From: Candidatus Enterococcus moelleringii
GTDB lineage: Bacteria; Bacillota; Bacilli; Lactobacillales; Enterococcaceae
Length of the DNA stretch: 64,000 nt
Reading direction: 5' to 3'
NCBI RefSeq assembly: GCF_017377575.1
Contig: NZ_JAFREM010000025.1
Span: forward strand, 162,878-226,877
A program made the translations under genes and the position numbers. Shown one piece after another: positions 7,108-17,467 of this stretch. The notes under the pieces are model-generated. The model did not search any database and was not told the origin of the DNA. It was given only the letters and a program-made list of their open reading frames with translations. Numbering within the stretch: position 1 is the stretch's first letter; the number at the start of each line of letters is the position of its first letter.

Positions 7108-8565
7108 ATGGAGACATTTGACAAACAGTTGATTGCCGGGAAATGGCAAGTTGGAAATGATAATGATCACGTTAATGAGGACAAAAATCCCTACAACCAA
7201 GAAACGCTGGTGACGATACAAGGAGCTAGTACGGAGGATGTGGATACCGCTTATCAAGCAGCTAAAAAGGCCCAAAAAGAATGGATGAAGAAGACGCCGC
7301 AGGAACGCAGTGCCATTATTGAAAAGGCGGCAGATTTGATGGAGGAGCACCAAGACGAAATCATCGAATGGCTGATCAAAGAAGGCGGTGCAACCCAAAT
7401 TAAAGCAGGGCTTGAAGCAAGTCTAGCGCAAGGAATCACTCGGGAAGCAGCGACTTTCCCAATGCGTTCGGAAGGCAAAATACTGCCCACCAATACACCA
7501 GGAGAAGAAAGCTTTGTGACTCATCGTCCGTTGGGTGTCATCGGAATTATTAGCCCGTGGAACTTTCCGTTTCATTTAACGATGCGTTCGTTGGCTCCAG
7601 CCTTAGCAGCTGGAAATGGTGTGGTGATTAAGCCAGCTAGTGACAGCCCGGTGACAGGCGGCTTATTACCAGCGAAATTCTTTGTGGACGCTGGCGTGCC
7701 GGAAGGTTTAATCAACGTAACTGTCGGCAGCGGCAGTGAGATTGGTGATTACTTTGTAGAGCATCCGATTCCAAGTTTTATTTCCTTCACTGGTTCAACC
7801 GCTGTAGGGAAAAATATTGCCAGCCATGCCATGAGCGGCCAGAAAATCAAACAGGTAGCCTTAGAGCTAGGCGGCAATTCTCCGTTTATCGTGTTGGAGG
7901 ATGCTGATTTGGAAGAAGCGGCTCAAGCTTTAGTGGTAAGTAAATTTATGCACGCGGGCCAAATCTGTATGGCAGCCAATCGCGCCATCGTAGTAGAATC
8001 GGTTTTTGATGAATTTGTGGAAAAAGTCGTAGCTCGCGTGAAAGAATTGGCGGTTGGCGATCCTGCCAAGGAGGAAACAGTGGTAGGTCCAATCATCAAT
8101 CAAAAACAAACCGATCAGATTCTAGAAATTGTGAAAAAAGCCAAAGAAGCCGGAGCTGAGTTCTTAATCGAAGGTGGCGTGGAAGGACAAGTAGTCGAAC
8201 CTTCTGTGTTGATCTCGGAAGATCCAAGCCTAGAGATTTTCCACGAAGAAATCTTCGGTCCAGTGTTGCCGATTTTGAAAGTGACAGATACCGAGGCAGC
8301 GATTGAAGCCGCCAACGATACTGAATATGGTTTGTCTAGTGCTTTATTCACCAAGGACCTGAACAAAGGACGTCTGTTAGCTAATCAAATCGAGGCCGGC
8401 ATGTGCCATATCAATGGTCTAACCGTTGATGACCAGCCAAATGCCCCATTTGGCGGGGAGAAAAATTCCGGGATCGGCCGCTTTAACGGCGAGTGGGTAC
8501 TGGAAGAATTTACTCGCGTGCAATGGGTAACGACGAAATCTGGCAAAGGCCAATATCCATTTTAA
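7108..8565 (+). CDS. aldehyde dehydrogenase family protein
   Basis: A 485-residue NAD(P)-dependent aldehyde dehydrogenase of full family length. Seen: the cofactor-binding motif SPWNFPFHL, FTGSTAVGK, the general base in ALELGGNSP (Glu253), the nucleophile in GQICMAANR (Cys287), and EIFGPVLP. It resembles the benzaldehyde/vanillin-type subgroup, but the substrate cannot be fixed from sequence. Cytosolic. ATG 7108 is used because AAAGGTGGAG lies just before it; an upstream in-frame ATG at 7054 has no ribosome site. Single gene. Confidence 0.88.
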   Translation: METFDKQLIAGKWQVGNDNDHVNEDKNPYNQETLVTIQGASTEDVDTAYQAAKKAQKEWMKKTPQERSAIIEKAADLMEEHQDEIIEWLIKEGGATQIKAGLEASLAQGITREAATFPMRSEGKILPTNTPGEESFVTHRPLGVIGIISPWNFPFHLTMRSLAPALAAGNGVVIKPASDSPVTGGLLPAKFFVDAGVPEGLINVTVGSGSEIGDYFVEHPIPSFISFTGSTAVGKNIASHAMSGQKIKQVALELGGNSPFIVLEDADLEEAAQALVVSKFMHAGQICMAANRAIVVESVFDEFVEKVVARVKELAVGDPAKEETVVGPIINQKQTDQILEIVKKAKEAGAEFLIEGGVEGQVVEPSVLISEDPSLEIFHEEIFGPVLPILKVTDTEAAIEAANDTEYGLSSALFTKDLNKGRLLANQIEAGMCHINGLTVDDQPNAPFGGEKNSGIGRFNGEWVLEEFTRVQWVTTKSGKGQYPF

Positions 8566-8573
8566 GCAAAACA

Positions 8574-8598
8574 AAAGAGCTGTCAGCCGACAGCTCTT
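8574..8598. terminator. bidirectional intrinsic terminator
   Basis: AAGAGCTGTC-AGCC-GACAGCTCTT between convergent aldehyde dehydrogenase and YoaK genes. Confidence 0.8.
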
Positions 8599-9280
8599 AT
8601 TTTGTGCTAAAAATTTCCCGACGGAAGCGCCAGATTTGGTAAGTTTGACTGACTGCTAAATACAAAAACAGTGTCGAAACTAGCAAAATCGTTTGCCGGC
8701 CTAAATAATCATAAGCGAAAACTGACACAATTACGCCAGCTAGAAAGGCCAATACGACCCATGTGAAGTGGAAGAATTGCTGCTTGGCTTTGCTGTCCTT
8801 GGTTTTCAGATAGTCATAAAAATTAGTGGCCACGCCTTTTAAATTTCCAGTAGTAAACAAATTGGTGTAGGTGAGGCCATTGATTTTGTCAAAAGCTACC
8901 CATTGCACCGCCGCCGTGAAGGCAATGATCACCGTAATAACCGATGGATGGGCGGTTAAGCTGGGCAGACTAATTACAAAAAAGACTAAGGCTTCAAAAT
9001 ACAACAGGAACAATCGCCATGAGTACTGCTGTTTTTCCCGAAAGAAGTCAATCAAATATTTGGCTAACAAAATACCTAAAAAGAAAAACAAAGTCGAAAG
9101 CAGTTTCTTCCCAACCGAAGCCCATTGATGGTCAAAGGCTTGAATTGTCGCCAAAATCAGATTCCCCGTCTGGGCCGAAGCAAAGGCCTCATAACGAATA
9201 TAGGTATAGCTGTCCATCATCCCGCCGATAAAGGTCAAAATTAACCCCACGGATCGATTTTCGTGAAAACTTGAATTCAC
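8597..9280 (-). CDS. YoaK/DUF1275 family membrane protein
   Basis: A 227-residue membrane protein with about six hydrophobic helices. It has the DUF1275 hallmarks: GGMMDSYTYIRYEAFASAQTGN near the N-terminus and FTTGNLKGVATN in the second half. The two TGN repeats are diagnostic. The family has no firm biochemical function; a transporter role is usually assumed. Monocistronic, and it shares its terminator with the convergent dehydrogenase. Confidence 0.88.
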   Translation of the reverse strand: MNSSFHENRSVGLILTFIGGMMDSYTYIRYEAFASAQTGNLILATIQAFDHQWASVGKKLLSTLFFFLGILLAKYLIDFFREKQQYSWRLFLLYFEALVFFVISLPSLTAHPSVITVIIAFTAAVQWVAFDKINGLTYTNLFTTGNLKGVATNFYDYLKTKDSKAKQQFFHFTWVVLAFLAGVIVSVFAYDYLGRQTILLVSTLFLYLAVSQTYQIWRFRREIFSTK

Positions 9281-9435
9281 AGGAGTTCATCTCTTTTCTG
9301 AGACTATGGTATCACAATCTTTCAGAAAATGAATGAAAAAAGCTGGAGAGTCATCTCATTTTGTCTATCTTTTTGACATAAGTGTGTTAGAATGGGAGTG
9401 CTTTTTTATTCTCAAATCGGAAGGAAAAGATTCTC

Positions 9436-10191
9436 ATGTCTTTAAGAAATCGGACGGACTGGCAGGAAGCGCTTCGTGCCGTCATGCCCCTGTGCTTCAG
9501 CTATATTCCGGTAGGTTTGGCCTGCGGTATGCTGCTGCATCAAGTCGGGTTTAATCCGCTGTTAACTGCCCTGCTGTCATTGGTGGTATTTTCAGGCGGT
9601 GCTCAGTTTTTAGTGGTTTCGTTGTTAGCGGTTCATGCTTCGTTTACGTCAATTATCTTGATGGTATTGTTTTTGGAATTGCGTTATGCCTTGTTAGGCT
9701 CAAGCTTATCTCACTTTTTTAAGCAGGAGCATCGCGGCTTTCTGGCGCTGTTTTCCCAATCCATGAATGATGAGAATTATGCAGTAAATTATTTAAAATA
9801 CTCCACCGAACCTACTTGGAATCGCACCCGGGCGCTTTTGGTTAACTGGTTCTCCCAAGCTTCGTGGGTAGTGAGTACGGTATTAGGTACGGTTTTCGGG
9901 GCCTTTATCAATGTAGATACGGAATTGGTGCATTTTGCTTTAACGGCGATGTTTATTTTTATGTTTATGATGCAGGTGAAAAACAAACTGCTGCTGGCAA
10001 CCGGTTTGTTGTCGGGTGCTTTAGCGGTATTCTTCATGTTGCTCTTGAAAAATACCTTTGGTCTGATTCTGGCAACGGTGATTGCTTCATTGACGGGATA
10101 TTGGTTGGATACGTGTTTGAGAAAGCCGACGTCAGGCAAGGGTGACGATGATTTTTTTCCAGTAAGGGGTGAGGAGGTTCATCATGAGTAA
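9436..10191 (+). CDS. azlC: AzlC family branched-chain amino acid exporter, large subunit
   Basis: A 251-residue, multi-helix AzlC protein with the motif PVGLACGMLLHQVGF near residue 25, FSGGAQF at about 55 and ELRYALLGSSLS at about 80. AzlC with AzlD exports branched-chain amino acids and analogues (for example 4-azaleucine) across the cytoplasmic membrane. Start ATG 9436 follows GGAAGGAAAAG. The gene overlaps azlD by 8 bases, so the pair is translationally coupled. Confidence 0.9.
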   Translation: MSLRNRTDWQEALRAVMPLCFSYIPVGLACGMLLHQVGFNPLLTALLSLVVFSGGAQFLVVSLLAVHASFTSIILMVLFLELRYALLGSSLSHFFKQEHRGFLALFSQSMNDENYAVNYLKYSTEPTWNRTRALLVNWFSQASWVVSTVLGTVFGAFINVDTELVHFALTAMFIFMFMMQVKNKLLLATGLLSGALAVFFMLLLKNTFGLILATVIASLTGYWLDTCLRKPTSGKGDDDFFPVRGEEVHHE

Positions 10192-10501
10192 TCTGTATTT
10201 ACTGCTGTTGATACTATGTCTGTTCGTGGCCTCCTATATTCCCCGGGTGTTTCCGATGCTGTATTTTTCCCAGCGCAAGGTGCCTGAATGGTTCAGTGAA
10301 TGGATGAAGTTTGTCCCAATTTCGCTGTTTGCGGCTTTGGTTTTCAAGGATGTCTTTATCAGCCATGAGCATTTTGAAATTGGCGGCAATATTCGAATTA
10401 TTGCGATGTTTTTAGTGGCCGGGGTTGCCTACAAAACCCGCTCAATGGCTTGGTCAGTGATTACTGGTTTAGCTGCTGTTTTCCTATTGTCTTTGCTATA
10501 A
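10184..10501 (+). CDS. azlD: AzlD family branched-chain amino acid exporter, small subunit
   Basis: A 105-residue protein with three to four membrane helices and the AzlD motif SYIPRVFPMLYFSQRKVPEWFSEW; it is the small partner of AzlC. ATG 10184 lies inside the end of azlC with GAGGAGG before it; a GTG/ATG slightly upstream is less likely. Together the pair forms the exporter. Confidence 0.88.
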   Translation: MSNLYLLLLILCLFVASYIPRVFPMLYFSQRKVPEWFSEWMKFVPISLFAALVFKDVFISHEHFEIGGNIRIIAMFLVAGVAYKTRSMAWSVITGLAAVFLLSLL

Positions 10502-10554
10502 AAAACGAAGGATCTAAGCACCGGAAATTTCCGGCGGCTTAGATCCTTCGTTTT
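10502..10554 (+). terminator. long intrinsic terminator of azlCD
   Basis: A perfect 16-base stem ACGAAGGATCTAAGC.../...GCTTAGATCCTTCGT with a nested CCGGAAATTTCCGG palindrome in the loop and T-rich flank. Because it is A-rich on the other side it can also stop the convergent small gene. Confidence 0.85.
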
Positions 10555-10570
10555 ATTATTTAGTTAGCTG

Positions 10571-10870
10571 TTATCCTTGGTATTCAGCTAAGGGGCGGTA
10601 GGTTAAGACCTGCATTTTACGGTAAAATTCAGAAGGCAGTTTTTTCCAGGCCCGCAAGAGCTGCATAAAGTAGCTTTGATCGGCTTTAATAACATATTCG
10701 TTTAATAATAGCCCAAATGATTTGCGTTGATCTTGTTTTAGCATATTTTCGTAAGCCTCTTTGGCTTGTTCTTCATTTTCAGCAACATATAAAGTACGGA
10801 CTTCCACATAGGCGCCTTCAATACTTTGCGTCTCCTCGATAAAATAAATGGTTCTAGTTTCCTCGCTCAT
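10571..10870 (-). CDS. small protein of unknown function
   Basis: 99 residues, acidic N-terminal half (RTIYFIEETQSIEGAYVEV, then an E/A-rich helix AENEEQAKEAYENML) and a basic aromatic C-terminal half. It has no signal peptide or membrane segment and no motif I recognise. ATG 10870 follows AGAGGATGA. It is monocistronic and convergent with azlCD. Probably a real cytosolic protein because of the good ribosome site, intact frame and terminator. Confidence 0.6.
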   Translation of the reverse strand: MSEETRTIYFIEETQSIEGAYVEVRTLYVAENEEQAKEAYENMLKQDQRKSFGLLLNEYVIKADQSYFMQLLRAWKKLPSEFYRKMQVLTYRPLAEYQG

Positions 10871-11059
10871 TTAAATCATCCTCTCCATACATATAGAATA
10901 ACCTTTGTTCTTGAATTAATTGTGAACGAATTGGTCTTTTTATCTTGTAAATTCCCTAGGTTTTGGTAAAAAAATGCTAAAGCGGCTGTGTCATCTACAC
11001 TAAAATCGTAGTGTTTTTGTGAGCAGTATGGTGAAATTTCGTTGCGTTAAGGAGGATTA

Positions 11060-11110
11060 CTAAAGAAATAATAAGTTTTCGTCATCTTCTACAATCAGTA
11101 AGTGGTTCAT
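11060..11110 (-). pseudogene. N-terminal stub of a response regulator gene
   Basis: A well-placed ribosome site (GGAGTTGAAGGCAA) precedes ATG at 11110, which opens MNHLLIVEDDENLLFL and then stops at TAG 11060-11062. This is the first beta-strand and acidic pocket (IVEDDEN) of an OmpR-type receiver domain. No further receiver sequence follows on either side. It is a relic of a two-component regulator that once stood next to the ABC transporter at 11238. The remaining bases of the 10871-11237 gap hold no gene. Confidence 0.65.
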
Positions 11111-11237
11111 TTGCCTTCAACTCCTTTTTGCATAATAATAGTACCAATATGTTATGAACTGTGTTGAAGTGTTGTTCATTTTGAGTTAACAATGCTCTGC
11201 TAATTTAAGATAAATCAAACGATAAAGGGATGAAACG

Positions 11238-13580
11238 ATGTTAGAACTAAAGGATATAAAGAAGTATTACCACGTGGGGGACACCACTACCAAGGCTCTG
11301 GACGGAGTATCGGTGGCTTTTCGCCGCCAAGAATTTGTGGCCATTCTTGGTGCCAGCGGATCAGGTAAAACGACCTTGCTGAATGTGATCGGCGGCTTGG
11401 ATAATTACGACACCGGTGATATGGTGATCAACGGCAAGTCCACCAAAACCTTCAAGGAATCTGACTGGGATGCCTACCGAAACAACTCGATTGGGTTCGT
11501 CTTCCAAAGCTACAACTTAATCAGTCACTTAGGCATTATTGACAACGTAGAATTGGGGATGACCTTAAGCGGTGTGCCCAAGGAAGAAAAAACGCAAAAG
11601 GCTGAGGAAGCTTTGCGGCGAGTTGGCTTGGCGGATCATATGCACAAAAAGCCCAACCAATTATCGGGTGGACAAATGCAGCGGGTGGCGATCGCTCGGG
11701 CGCTGGCTAATGATCCAGACATTTTGCTCTGTGATGAACCAACCGGTGCTTTGGATACTGAAACCAGTATTCAAATTATGAAATTGATCGAAGAACTATC
11801 CAAGGAAAAACTGGTGATTATGGTTACCCATAACCCAACCTTGGCGGATGAATATGCCGATCGCATTATCCGTTTTTCCGATGGACAAATTTTGAGCGAC
11901 TCTCATCCCCATCAAGAACGACCAAAGCCCGATCAATTCAATTTGAAACGGACGAAAATGAAATTCATGACGGCTTTGAAGCTGTCCTTTAACAATTTAC
12001 GTACCAAAAAAGGTCGGACTTTTTTAACCGCCTTTGCTTCCAGTATCGGGATTATCAGTATTGGGATCGTGCTGTCATTATCCAGCGGCTTCCAGACTCA
12101 GATCGATCAGACCCAATCCGAAACCATGGCGAAGTTCCCGATTACGATTTCGCAAGTAGCCACCGATAGAAGTGGAAGACAGGAAGATGCGCTGGGCTCA
12201 GATGATGGATCGTATCCCAACACGGATACCGTTACTGCCAAAATTAGTGACCAGGACCGGGCGCAGCATACCAACAAAATCGATCAGGAATATGTCGATT
12301 ATATCGAAAATATTGATCCAAATCTAAGCAACAACATCGGTTTCACTCGTTTAGTAGGAATGAATTTGTTAAGAGATGTGAATGGCGATGTGGAACCAGT
12401 GAAGCTGTCCAACGATGCTTCTGACAGTGCTAGCGCTGGGATGACCAACGCAATGGCCAACATGACCGGCGTCGGTGTTTCTTCTTTTCCGAAGCAATTG
12501 AGCGAAGGCAGCAGCAGTTTCCTGGAAGAGAACTATGATTTGTTAGATGGTGCCTATCCTAACTCACCAACGGATGTGGTTTTAATTGTTGATGGCAATA
12601 ACAATACCAACATCAATTCATTGAAGAATTTAGGCTTTGATGTAAAAGATGGTGAAAAACTTAATTTCGACCAAATCGTAGGAACCAGCTTCAAGCTGAT
12701 CCACAATAATGATTACTATACCGAATTGCCAACCGGGAATTTTGTCCCAAATACGGATTACAACGAGATTTACAACAACGGCAATAACCAAGAAATGAAG
12801 ATTTCCGGTGTCCTGCGGGTGAAAGAAAATTCCACCATGAACTTGCTGGCACCTGGAATTGCTTACAGCAACGAATTGACCCAACAAATTGTGGATGAAA
12901 ACAAAGATTCGGCAATTGTCCAAGCTCAACGGGACAGCGAAACCAACGTAATGACCAATGAACCATTGGATGACAGATCGAAAGAAAGCACTTTGGCTTA
13001 TCTTGGCGGTGACAGCATCCCTTACAGCATCATGATTTATCCAAACAACTTCAAAGACAAAGAAGCGATTTTGGATTACTTAGACGACTACAACGATGGC
13101 AAATCCAAAGAAGACCGGATCATTTACCAAGATTTAGCCGGTACCATGACTGAATTAACCGGTGGTTTGATGGATGCTATCACCTATGTATTGATTGCCT
13201 TCGCTGGGATTTCACTAGTGACCAGCATGATCATGATCGGGATTATCACCTATACTTCTGTGATTGAGCGGACTAAGGAAATCGGGGTCTTGAAAGCATT
13301 GGGAGCACGGAAGAAAGATATTACCCGGGTGTTCGATGCCGAAACCTGCATTTTAGGTCTGGCTTCCGGAACGTTAGGGGTAGTCCTAGCTTGGGCAGCG
13401 ACTTTCCCAATCAATCTTGTCTTGTATAATATGACGGAGTTGGAAAATGTAGCTCAGCTGAACCCAATTCACGGCGTCATCTTGATCCTTGTTTCAACCG
13501 TTCTAACCATGATCGGCGGACATATTCCAGCAAGAATGGCTGCTAAAAAAGATGCAGCGATTGCTTTGCGGGCGGAATAA
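11238..13580 (+). CDS. fused ABC transporter: ATPase plus FtsX/MacB-type permease
   Basis: 780 residues. Residues 1-225 are a MacB-type ATPase: Walker [11 protein letters not shown]-loop FVFQSYN, signature LSGGQMQR, Walker [13 protein letters not shown]. Residues about 245-780 are one membrane permease: a helix near 265-285, a large extracellular domain rich in Asn/Asp/Ser, and three C-terminal helices with the FtsX motif [14 protein letters not shown]. MacB/BceAB-type systems act as mechanotransmission pumps for peptides or antibiotics rather than bulk importers. Such transporters are often partnered with a two-component system; here only a response-regulator stub remains upstream. ATG 11238 has AAAGGGATG. 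Confidence 0.88.
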   Translation: MLELKDIKKYYHVGDTTTKALDGVSVAFRRQEFVAILGASGSGKTTLLNVIGGLDNYDTGDMVINGKSTKTFKESDWDAYRNNSIGFVFQSYNLISHLGIIDNVELGMTLSGVPKEEKTQKAEEALRRVGLADHMHKKPNQLSGGQMQRVAIARALANDPDILLCDEPTGALDTETSIQIMKLIEELSKEKLVIMVTHNPTLADEYADRIIRFSDGQILSDSHPHQERPKPDQFNLKRTKMKFMTALKLSFNNLRTKKGRTFLTAFASSIGIISIGIVLSLSSGFQTQIDQTQSETMAKFPITISQVATDRSGRQEDALGSDDGSYPNTDTVTAKISDQDRAQHTNKIDQEYVDYIENIDPNLSNNIGFTRLVGMNLLRDVNGDVEPVKLSNDASDSASAGMTNAMANMTGVGVSSFPKQLSEGSSSFLEENYDLLDGAYPNSPTDVVLIVDGNNNTNINSLKNLGFDVKDGEKLNFDQIVGTSFKLIHNNDYYTELPTGNFVPNTDYNEIYNNGNNQEMKISGVLRVKENSTMNLLAPGIAYSNELTQQIVDENKDSAIVQAQRDSETNVMTNEPLDDRSKESTLAYLGGDSIPYSIMIYPNNFKDKEAILDYLDDYNDGKSKEDRIIYQDLAGTMTELTGGLMDAITYVLIAFAGISLVTSMIMIGIITYTSVIERTKEIGVLKALGARKKDITRVFDAETCILGLASGTLGVVLAWAATFPINLVLYNMTELENVAQLNPIHGVILILVSTVLTMIGGHIPARMAAKKDAAIALRAE

Positions 13581-13584
13581 AACG

Positions 13585-13626
13585 AAAAGATCAGTACCTT
13601 CAATTCAGAGGGTACTGATCTTTTTT
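13585..13626. terminator. bidirectional intrinsic terminator
   Basis: AAAAGATCAGTACC / GGTACTGATCTTTTTT between the ABC gene and the convergent M42 peptidase gene. Confidence 0.85.
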
Positions 13627-13629
13627 GCG

Positions 13630-14700
13630 TTAGCCGTAAATAATTGTGTTGATTGTGCTTTGATCCAATCCCTTCAAGACTTGAATCAGCATTTCCCGCG
13701 CAGCATCGAAGTCAGCGATGCTGAACATAGTTTGGTGGGTATGAATGTAACGGCCGCTGACGCCGATTACGCTGCTGGGGATTCCTTCATTGGCAGTGTG
13801 GGCTGCGCCGGCATCGGTTCCGCCTTTGGACACAAAGTATTGGTAAGGAATATTATGAGTTTCAGCGGTATCCAGCAAGTATTCCCGCAATCTTGGCAAT
13901 AAAATCATGCCGGGATCTTGAATCCGCAGCAAGGTTCCTTCCCCTAAATGACCAAATGTACCATTGGTAGTCGTTAAGTCATCGGCGGCCGAGCAGTCCA
14001 CCGCAAAGAACAAATCTGGTTTGAATTTTGTGACAGCAGGTTTCGCCCCTCGCAGGCCAACTTCTTCTTGCACATTGGCACCGGCAATCAGAGTATAATC
14101 CAAAGTTTCCTCTTGCAAAGTTTCTAAAGCTTCCAATACTACCGTGCAGCCGTAGCGGTTGTCCCAAGCTTTACTGATAATATTTTTGCCGTTGGCGGTT
14201 TTGATGGTTTCTACTTTAGGAACGATCGTGTCGCCAGGCAGGACGCCGTATTCCAACGCTTCGTCTCTAGATTCGAAGCCAGCATCGAATAAAATGTCTT
14301 CTACCTTAACTTGGCTTTGTCCGCCGGTTCCTCGTAACAAATGGGGAGGGACGGAAGAAGAGATGCATGGATAATTACCTTTTTTCGTTTTCAAAGTAAA
14401 GCGTTGTGCGGAAACGACATAGGGATTCCAGCCGCCAAGTGGTACAACTTTGAACAATCCTCGTGGTGTAATTTCCGTCAACATAAAGCCAACTTCATCC
14501 ATGTGGGCCGCCACCATTACCCGTGGTGCGTCTTCGGCCGCTTGTTTTAGACCAAAAATTCCACCTAAGCCGTCTTGCTGAACCTTATCCACTAGTGGTG
14601 TCAGCTCTTTTTTCATGTAGGCGCGAATGTCGTCTTCAAAGCCGCTGGTGCCTTGTAATTCGGTTAATTCTTTGATGCGTTTATACGTAGATTCCTGCAT
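13630..14700 (-). CDS. M42 family metallopeptidase (glutamyl aminopeptidase / endoglucanase-M type)
   Basis: A 356-residue cytosolic M42 aminopeptidase with two-metal site. Seen: AAHMDEVGFML (metal His/Asp), AWDNRYGCTVVLEAL (bridging Asp), NVQEEVGLRGA (catalytic Glu-Glu), FFAVDCSAADD, and the C-terminal metal histidine in SGRYIHTHQTMFS. These enzymes form tetrahedral dodecamers and trim peptides from the N-terminus, often with acidic-residue preference (PepA). Start ATG 14700 follows AGGAGGA. Monocistronic. Confidence 0.9.
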   Translation of the reverse strand: MQESTYKRIKELTELQGTSGFEDDIRAYMKKELTPLVDKVQQDGLGGIFGLKQAAEDAPRVMVAAHMDEVGFMLTEITPRGLFKVVPLGGWNPYVVSAQRFTLKTKKGNYPCISSSVPPHLLRGTGGQSQVKVEDILFDAGFESRDEALEYGVLPGDTIVPKVETIKTANGKNIISKAWDNRYGCTVVLEALETLQEETLDYTLIAGANVQEEVGLRGAKPAVTKFKPDLFFAVDCSAADDLTTTNGTFGHLGEGTLLRIQDPGMILLPRLREYLLDTAETHNIPYQYFVSKGGTDAGAAHTANEGIPSSVIGVSGRYIHTHQTMFSIADFDAAREMLIQVLKGLDQSTINTIIYG

Positions 14701-14811
14701 AGAAATCCTCCTTTTTCTTTTATCTTAATCATTATAATCCTTTTTGATCATTCTGTAAGGTCTGACTTTTGTATGAGCGAATTATTGGTCATGAAAAATA
14801 AAAACGAGTAA

Positions 14812-15651
<840 letters not shown>

Positions 15652-15672
15652 GGTAGAATGGAGTGGTGACGT

Positions 15673-16524
15673 ATGAATATTTTAATAGCGCTGCTTCCGG
15701 CCATTGGTTGGGGAATTCAACCGCTGATTTTGAAAAAAATCGGCGGTCGTCCCACCAATGAAATTTTAGGTACCGGGATTGGTACACTGATTGTCGGAAT
15801 TATTGTTTATTTCTTTTTCTCTGGGCAAAGTGTTTCTTTTAGCACCTTTATGATCGCATTAGCTTCCGGCGCTTTTTGGGTGATTGGTCAAACCGGGCAA
15901 TACACGGCCTTTAACCTGTTGGGGGTTTCCCGCACGATGCCGATTTCCACCGGGATTCAATTAGTTGGGACTTCCTTAATCGGGGTGCTGGCTTTTGGTG
16001 AATGGGCTGGAACGACGTCGAAAATTATCGGCTTCGGCTCGATTGTACTGCTGATAATTGGGGCAGCGATGACTGCTGTGACTGAAAACGCGGATAATAA
16101 AAGTGGAACCACCAAGGGCTTGATTATTCTGGCGACAACTAGTGTGGGGTATTGGGTTTACAGTGCCTTGCCAAAATTAGTTGACGCACCAGGAGATGCG
16201 ATTTTCTTCCCGCAAATGCTGGGAGTATTTATCGCAGCGATGATCTATGTGGTATTGAAACAACCAAAAGCCTTTGCCAGTGATAAAAGCTGGAAAGCAT
16301 CAATTGTCGGGATTATCTTTAGTATTTCGGCTTTTGCTTACATCTTTTCTGCTCAAAGAAATGGCGTAGCGACTGCTTATGTAATTACTCAATTAAACGT
16401 AGTGATTGCGACTTTAGGCGGTATGTTCATTCTCAAAGAGAAAAAGACACCGAAGGAATTTCGCTTTACTTTGATTGGCTTAGCCTTAATTGTCATTGGG
16501 AGTGTAACGACGGCGTTCTTATAG
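15673..16524 (+). CDS. glcU: GRP family sugar uptake protein (GlcU/RbsU)
   Basis: 283 residues, ten predicted membrane helices, a member of the glucose/ribose porter (GRP, DMT superfamily) group. Typical features: LLPAIGWGIQPLILKKIGG at the start, GQTGQYTAFNLLGVSRTMPISTGIQL mid-first-half, and a repeat-like second half ending IGLALIVIGSVT. It imports glucose or ribose by proton symport without phosphorylation, feeding the dehydrogenase encoded just upstream. ATG 15673 with GGAGTGG. Confidence 0.88.
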   Translation: MNILIALLPAIGWGIQPLILKKIGGRPTNEILGTGIGTLIVGIIVYFFFSGQSVSFSTFMIALASGAFWVIGQTGQYTAFNLLGVSRTMPISTGIQLVGTSLIGVLAFGEWAGTTSKIIGFGSIVLLIIGAAMTAVTENADNKSGTTKGLIILATTSVGYWVYSALPKLVDAPGDAIFFPQMLGVFIAAMIYVVLKQPKAFASDKSWKASIVGIIFSISAFAYIFSAQRNGVATAYVITQLNVVIATLGGMFILKEKKTPKEFRFTLIGLALIVIGSVTTAFL

Positions 16525-16543
16525 AAAGGAGGAGTTGACCGCG

Positions 16544-17224
16544 ATGTATATTACCATTAAAAATATCTTTCGTTTGGTATTGGTCATTGGTTGCGGTTGG
16601 GGAATTGCTTTATTGTTAGGTTTGTTTGAAGGCCGCTTTGAAGTTGGCCAGCTGGTATTTTACACGGTTTTAAGTAATTTACTGATTTTCTTTGCCTATC
16701 TTTTCTTAGTGATTAAAAGTCTGATCGACAGTGTGTCGCTGAAGCGTGCCTGGTCAGCGGATTTTTCACCTAACGTGATGGGCGCTTTAACCTTGATGAT
16801 CGTGATTACCGGGCTGATTTATAACTTTGTCTTGGTACCGACGATTCCAGATACGGCTGAATATGCTGTCAATAATTTGTCAGATATTCTGGTGCATACC
16901 TTTACGCCGATCATGGTTTTTGTGGACTGGGTATTGTTTGCCAATACTAGCGATACGAAGAAAATCAAACCGTGGACTTGGGCGATTCTGCCATTAATCT
17001 ATTGGCTATTTACAATCATACGAGCGCAAATTGGCGGACCGATTATGGGGTTCGGGAGTTATTACCCGTACTTTTTCATCGATGCCGATCAATTGGGCTG
17101 GGGTCGCGTGATTCTAAATGTACTGATATTAGTGGTGGTCTTTATCCTGTTCGGTTATTTGATGAAGCTGATTGCTTGGGTAACCAACGGATTTAAGCCA
17201 TTTACGAAACGAAATCTTCTATAA
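16544..17224 (+). CDS. Pr6Pr family membrane protein
   Basis: 226 residues with six membrane helices and the Pr6Pr hallmarks (YTVLSNLL, DILVHTFTPIMVFVDWVLF, PLIYWLFTIIRAQIGG, YPYFFIDAD). The family is uncharacterised and related to eukaryotic FAR-17a/AIG1 membrane proteins. ATG 16544 follows AGGAGG. Last gene of the gdh-glcU operon; it has no evident role in glucose use. Confidence 0.82.
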   Translation: MYITIKNIFRLVLVIGCGWGIALLLGLFEGRFEVGQLVFYTVLSNLLIFFAYLFLVIKSLIDSVSLKRAWSADFSPNVMGALTLMIVITGLIYNFVLVPTIPDTAEYAVNNLSDILVHTFTPIMVFVDWVLFANTSDTKKIKPWTWAILPLIYWLFTIIRAQIGGPIMGFGSYYPYFFIDADQLGWGRVILNVLILVVVFILFGYLMKLIAWVTNGFKPFTKRNLL

Positions 17225-17233
17225 TAAGTCATG

Positions 17234-17267
17234 CAGCCTGCAGCCGATTGGTTACAGGCTGTTTTTT
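17234..17267 (+). terminator. intrinsic terminator of gdh operon
   Basis: CAGCCTG / CAGGCTG with six T. Confidence 0.85.
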
Positions 17268-17313
17268 ATCGAAAAGCTATGGTAAAATCAGGTGAGAATA
17301 CGAAAGGGGTGTC

Positions 17314-17349
17314 ATGTGTGTCGGTGACTCTGTAAAGCATCAGACTTGA
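17314..17349 (+). CDS. putative 11-residue leader peptide of MATE leader
   Basis: AAAGGGGTGTC precedes ATG 17314, giving MCVGDSVKHQT and a stop at 17347-17349. An extended -10 (TGGTAAAAT, ending 17288) would start transcription about 20 bases before it. The strong ribosome site on a tiny frame, followed by a terminator and then an efflux gene, suggests an attenuation peptide. Peptide synthesis is unproven. Confidence 0.4.
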   Translation: MCVGDSVKHQT

Positions 17350-17398
17350 AAATTTACAACTGTAATTGTAGTTGTTTATTTGTCGTGCCTTGCAGAAT

Positions 17399-17467
17399 AT
17401 GCCTATACTGACACTCGTTTGAATCGATACTGACAGTGTTGGCATGGCTTTTAGCTATGCTTTTTTT
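17399..17467 (+). promoter_or_regulatory. possible transcription attenuator (antiterminator/terminator pair)
   Basis: Terminator: GCATGGC (17442-17448), loop, GCTATGC (17454-17460), then seven T. Competing fold: ATGCC (17399-17403) and ACACT (17411-17415) can pair with AGTGT (17435-17439) and GGCAT (17441-17445), taking away the terminator's 5' arm. A further inverted repeat ACAACT...AGTTGT lies at 17356-17375. Confidence 0.5.

Noticed and set aside
11038..11060. GTTAAGGAGGATTAC as a ribosome site for a forward gene
   Set aside because: No start codon or reading frame follows on the plus strand; the sequence is the reverse strand of the response-regulator remnant.
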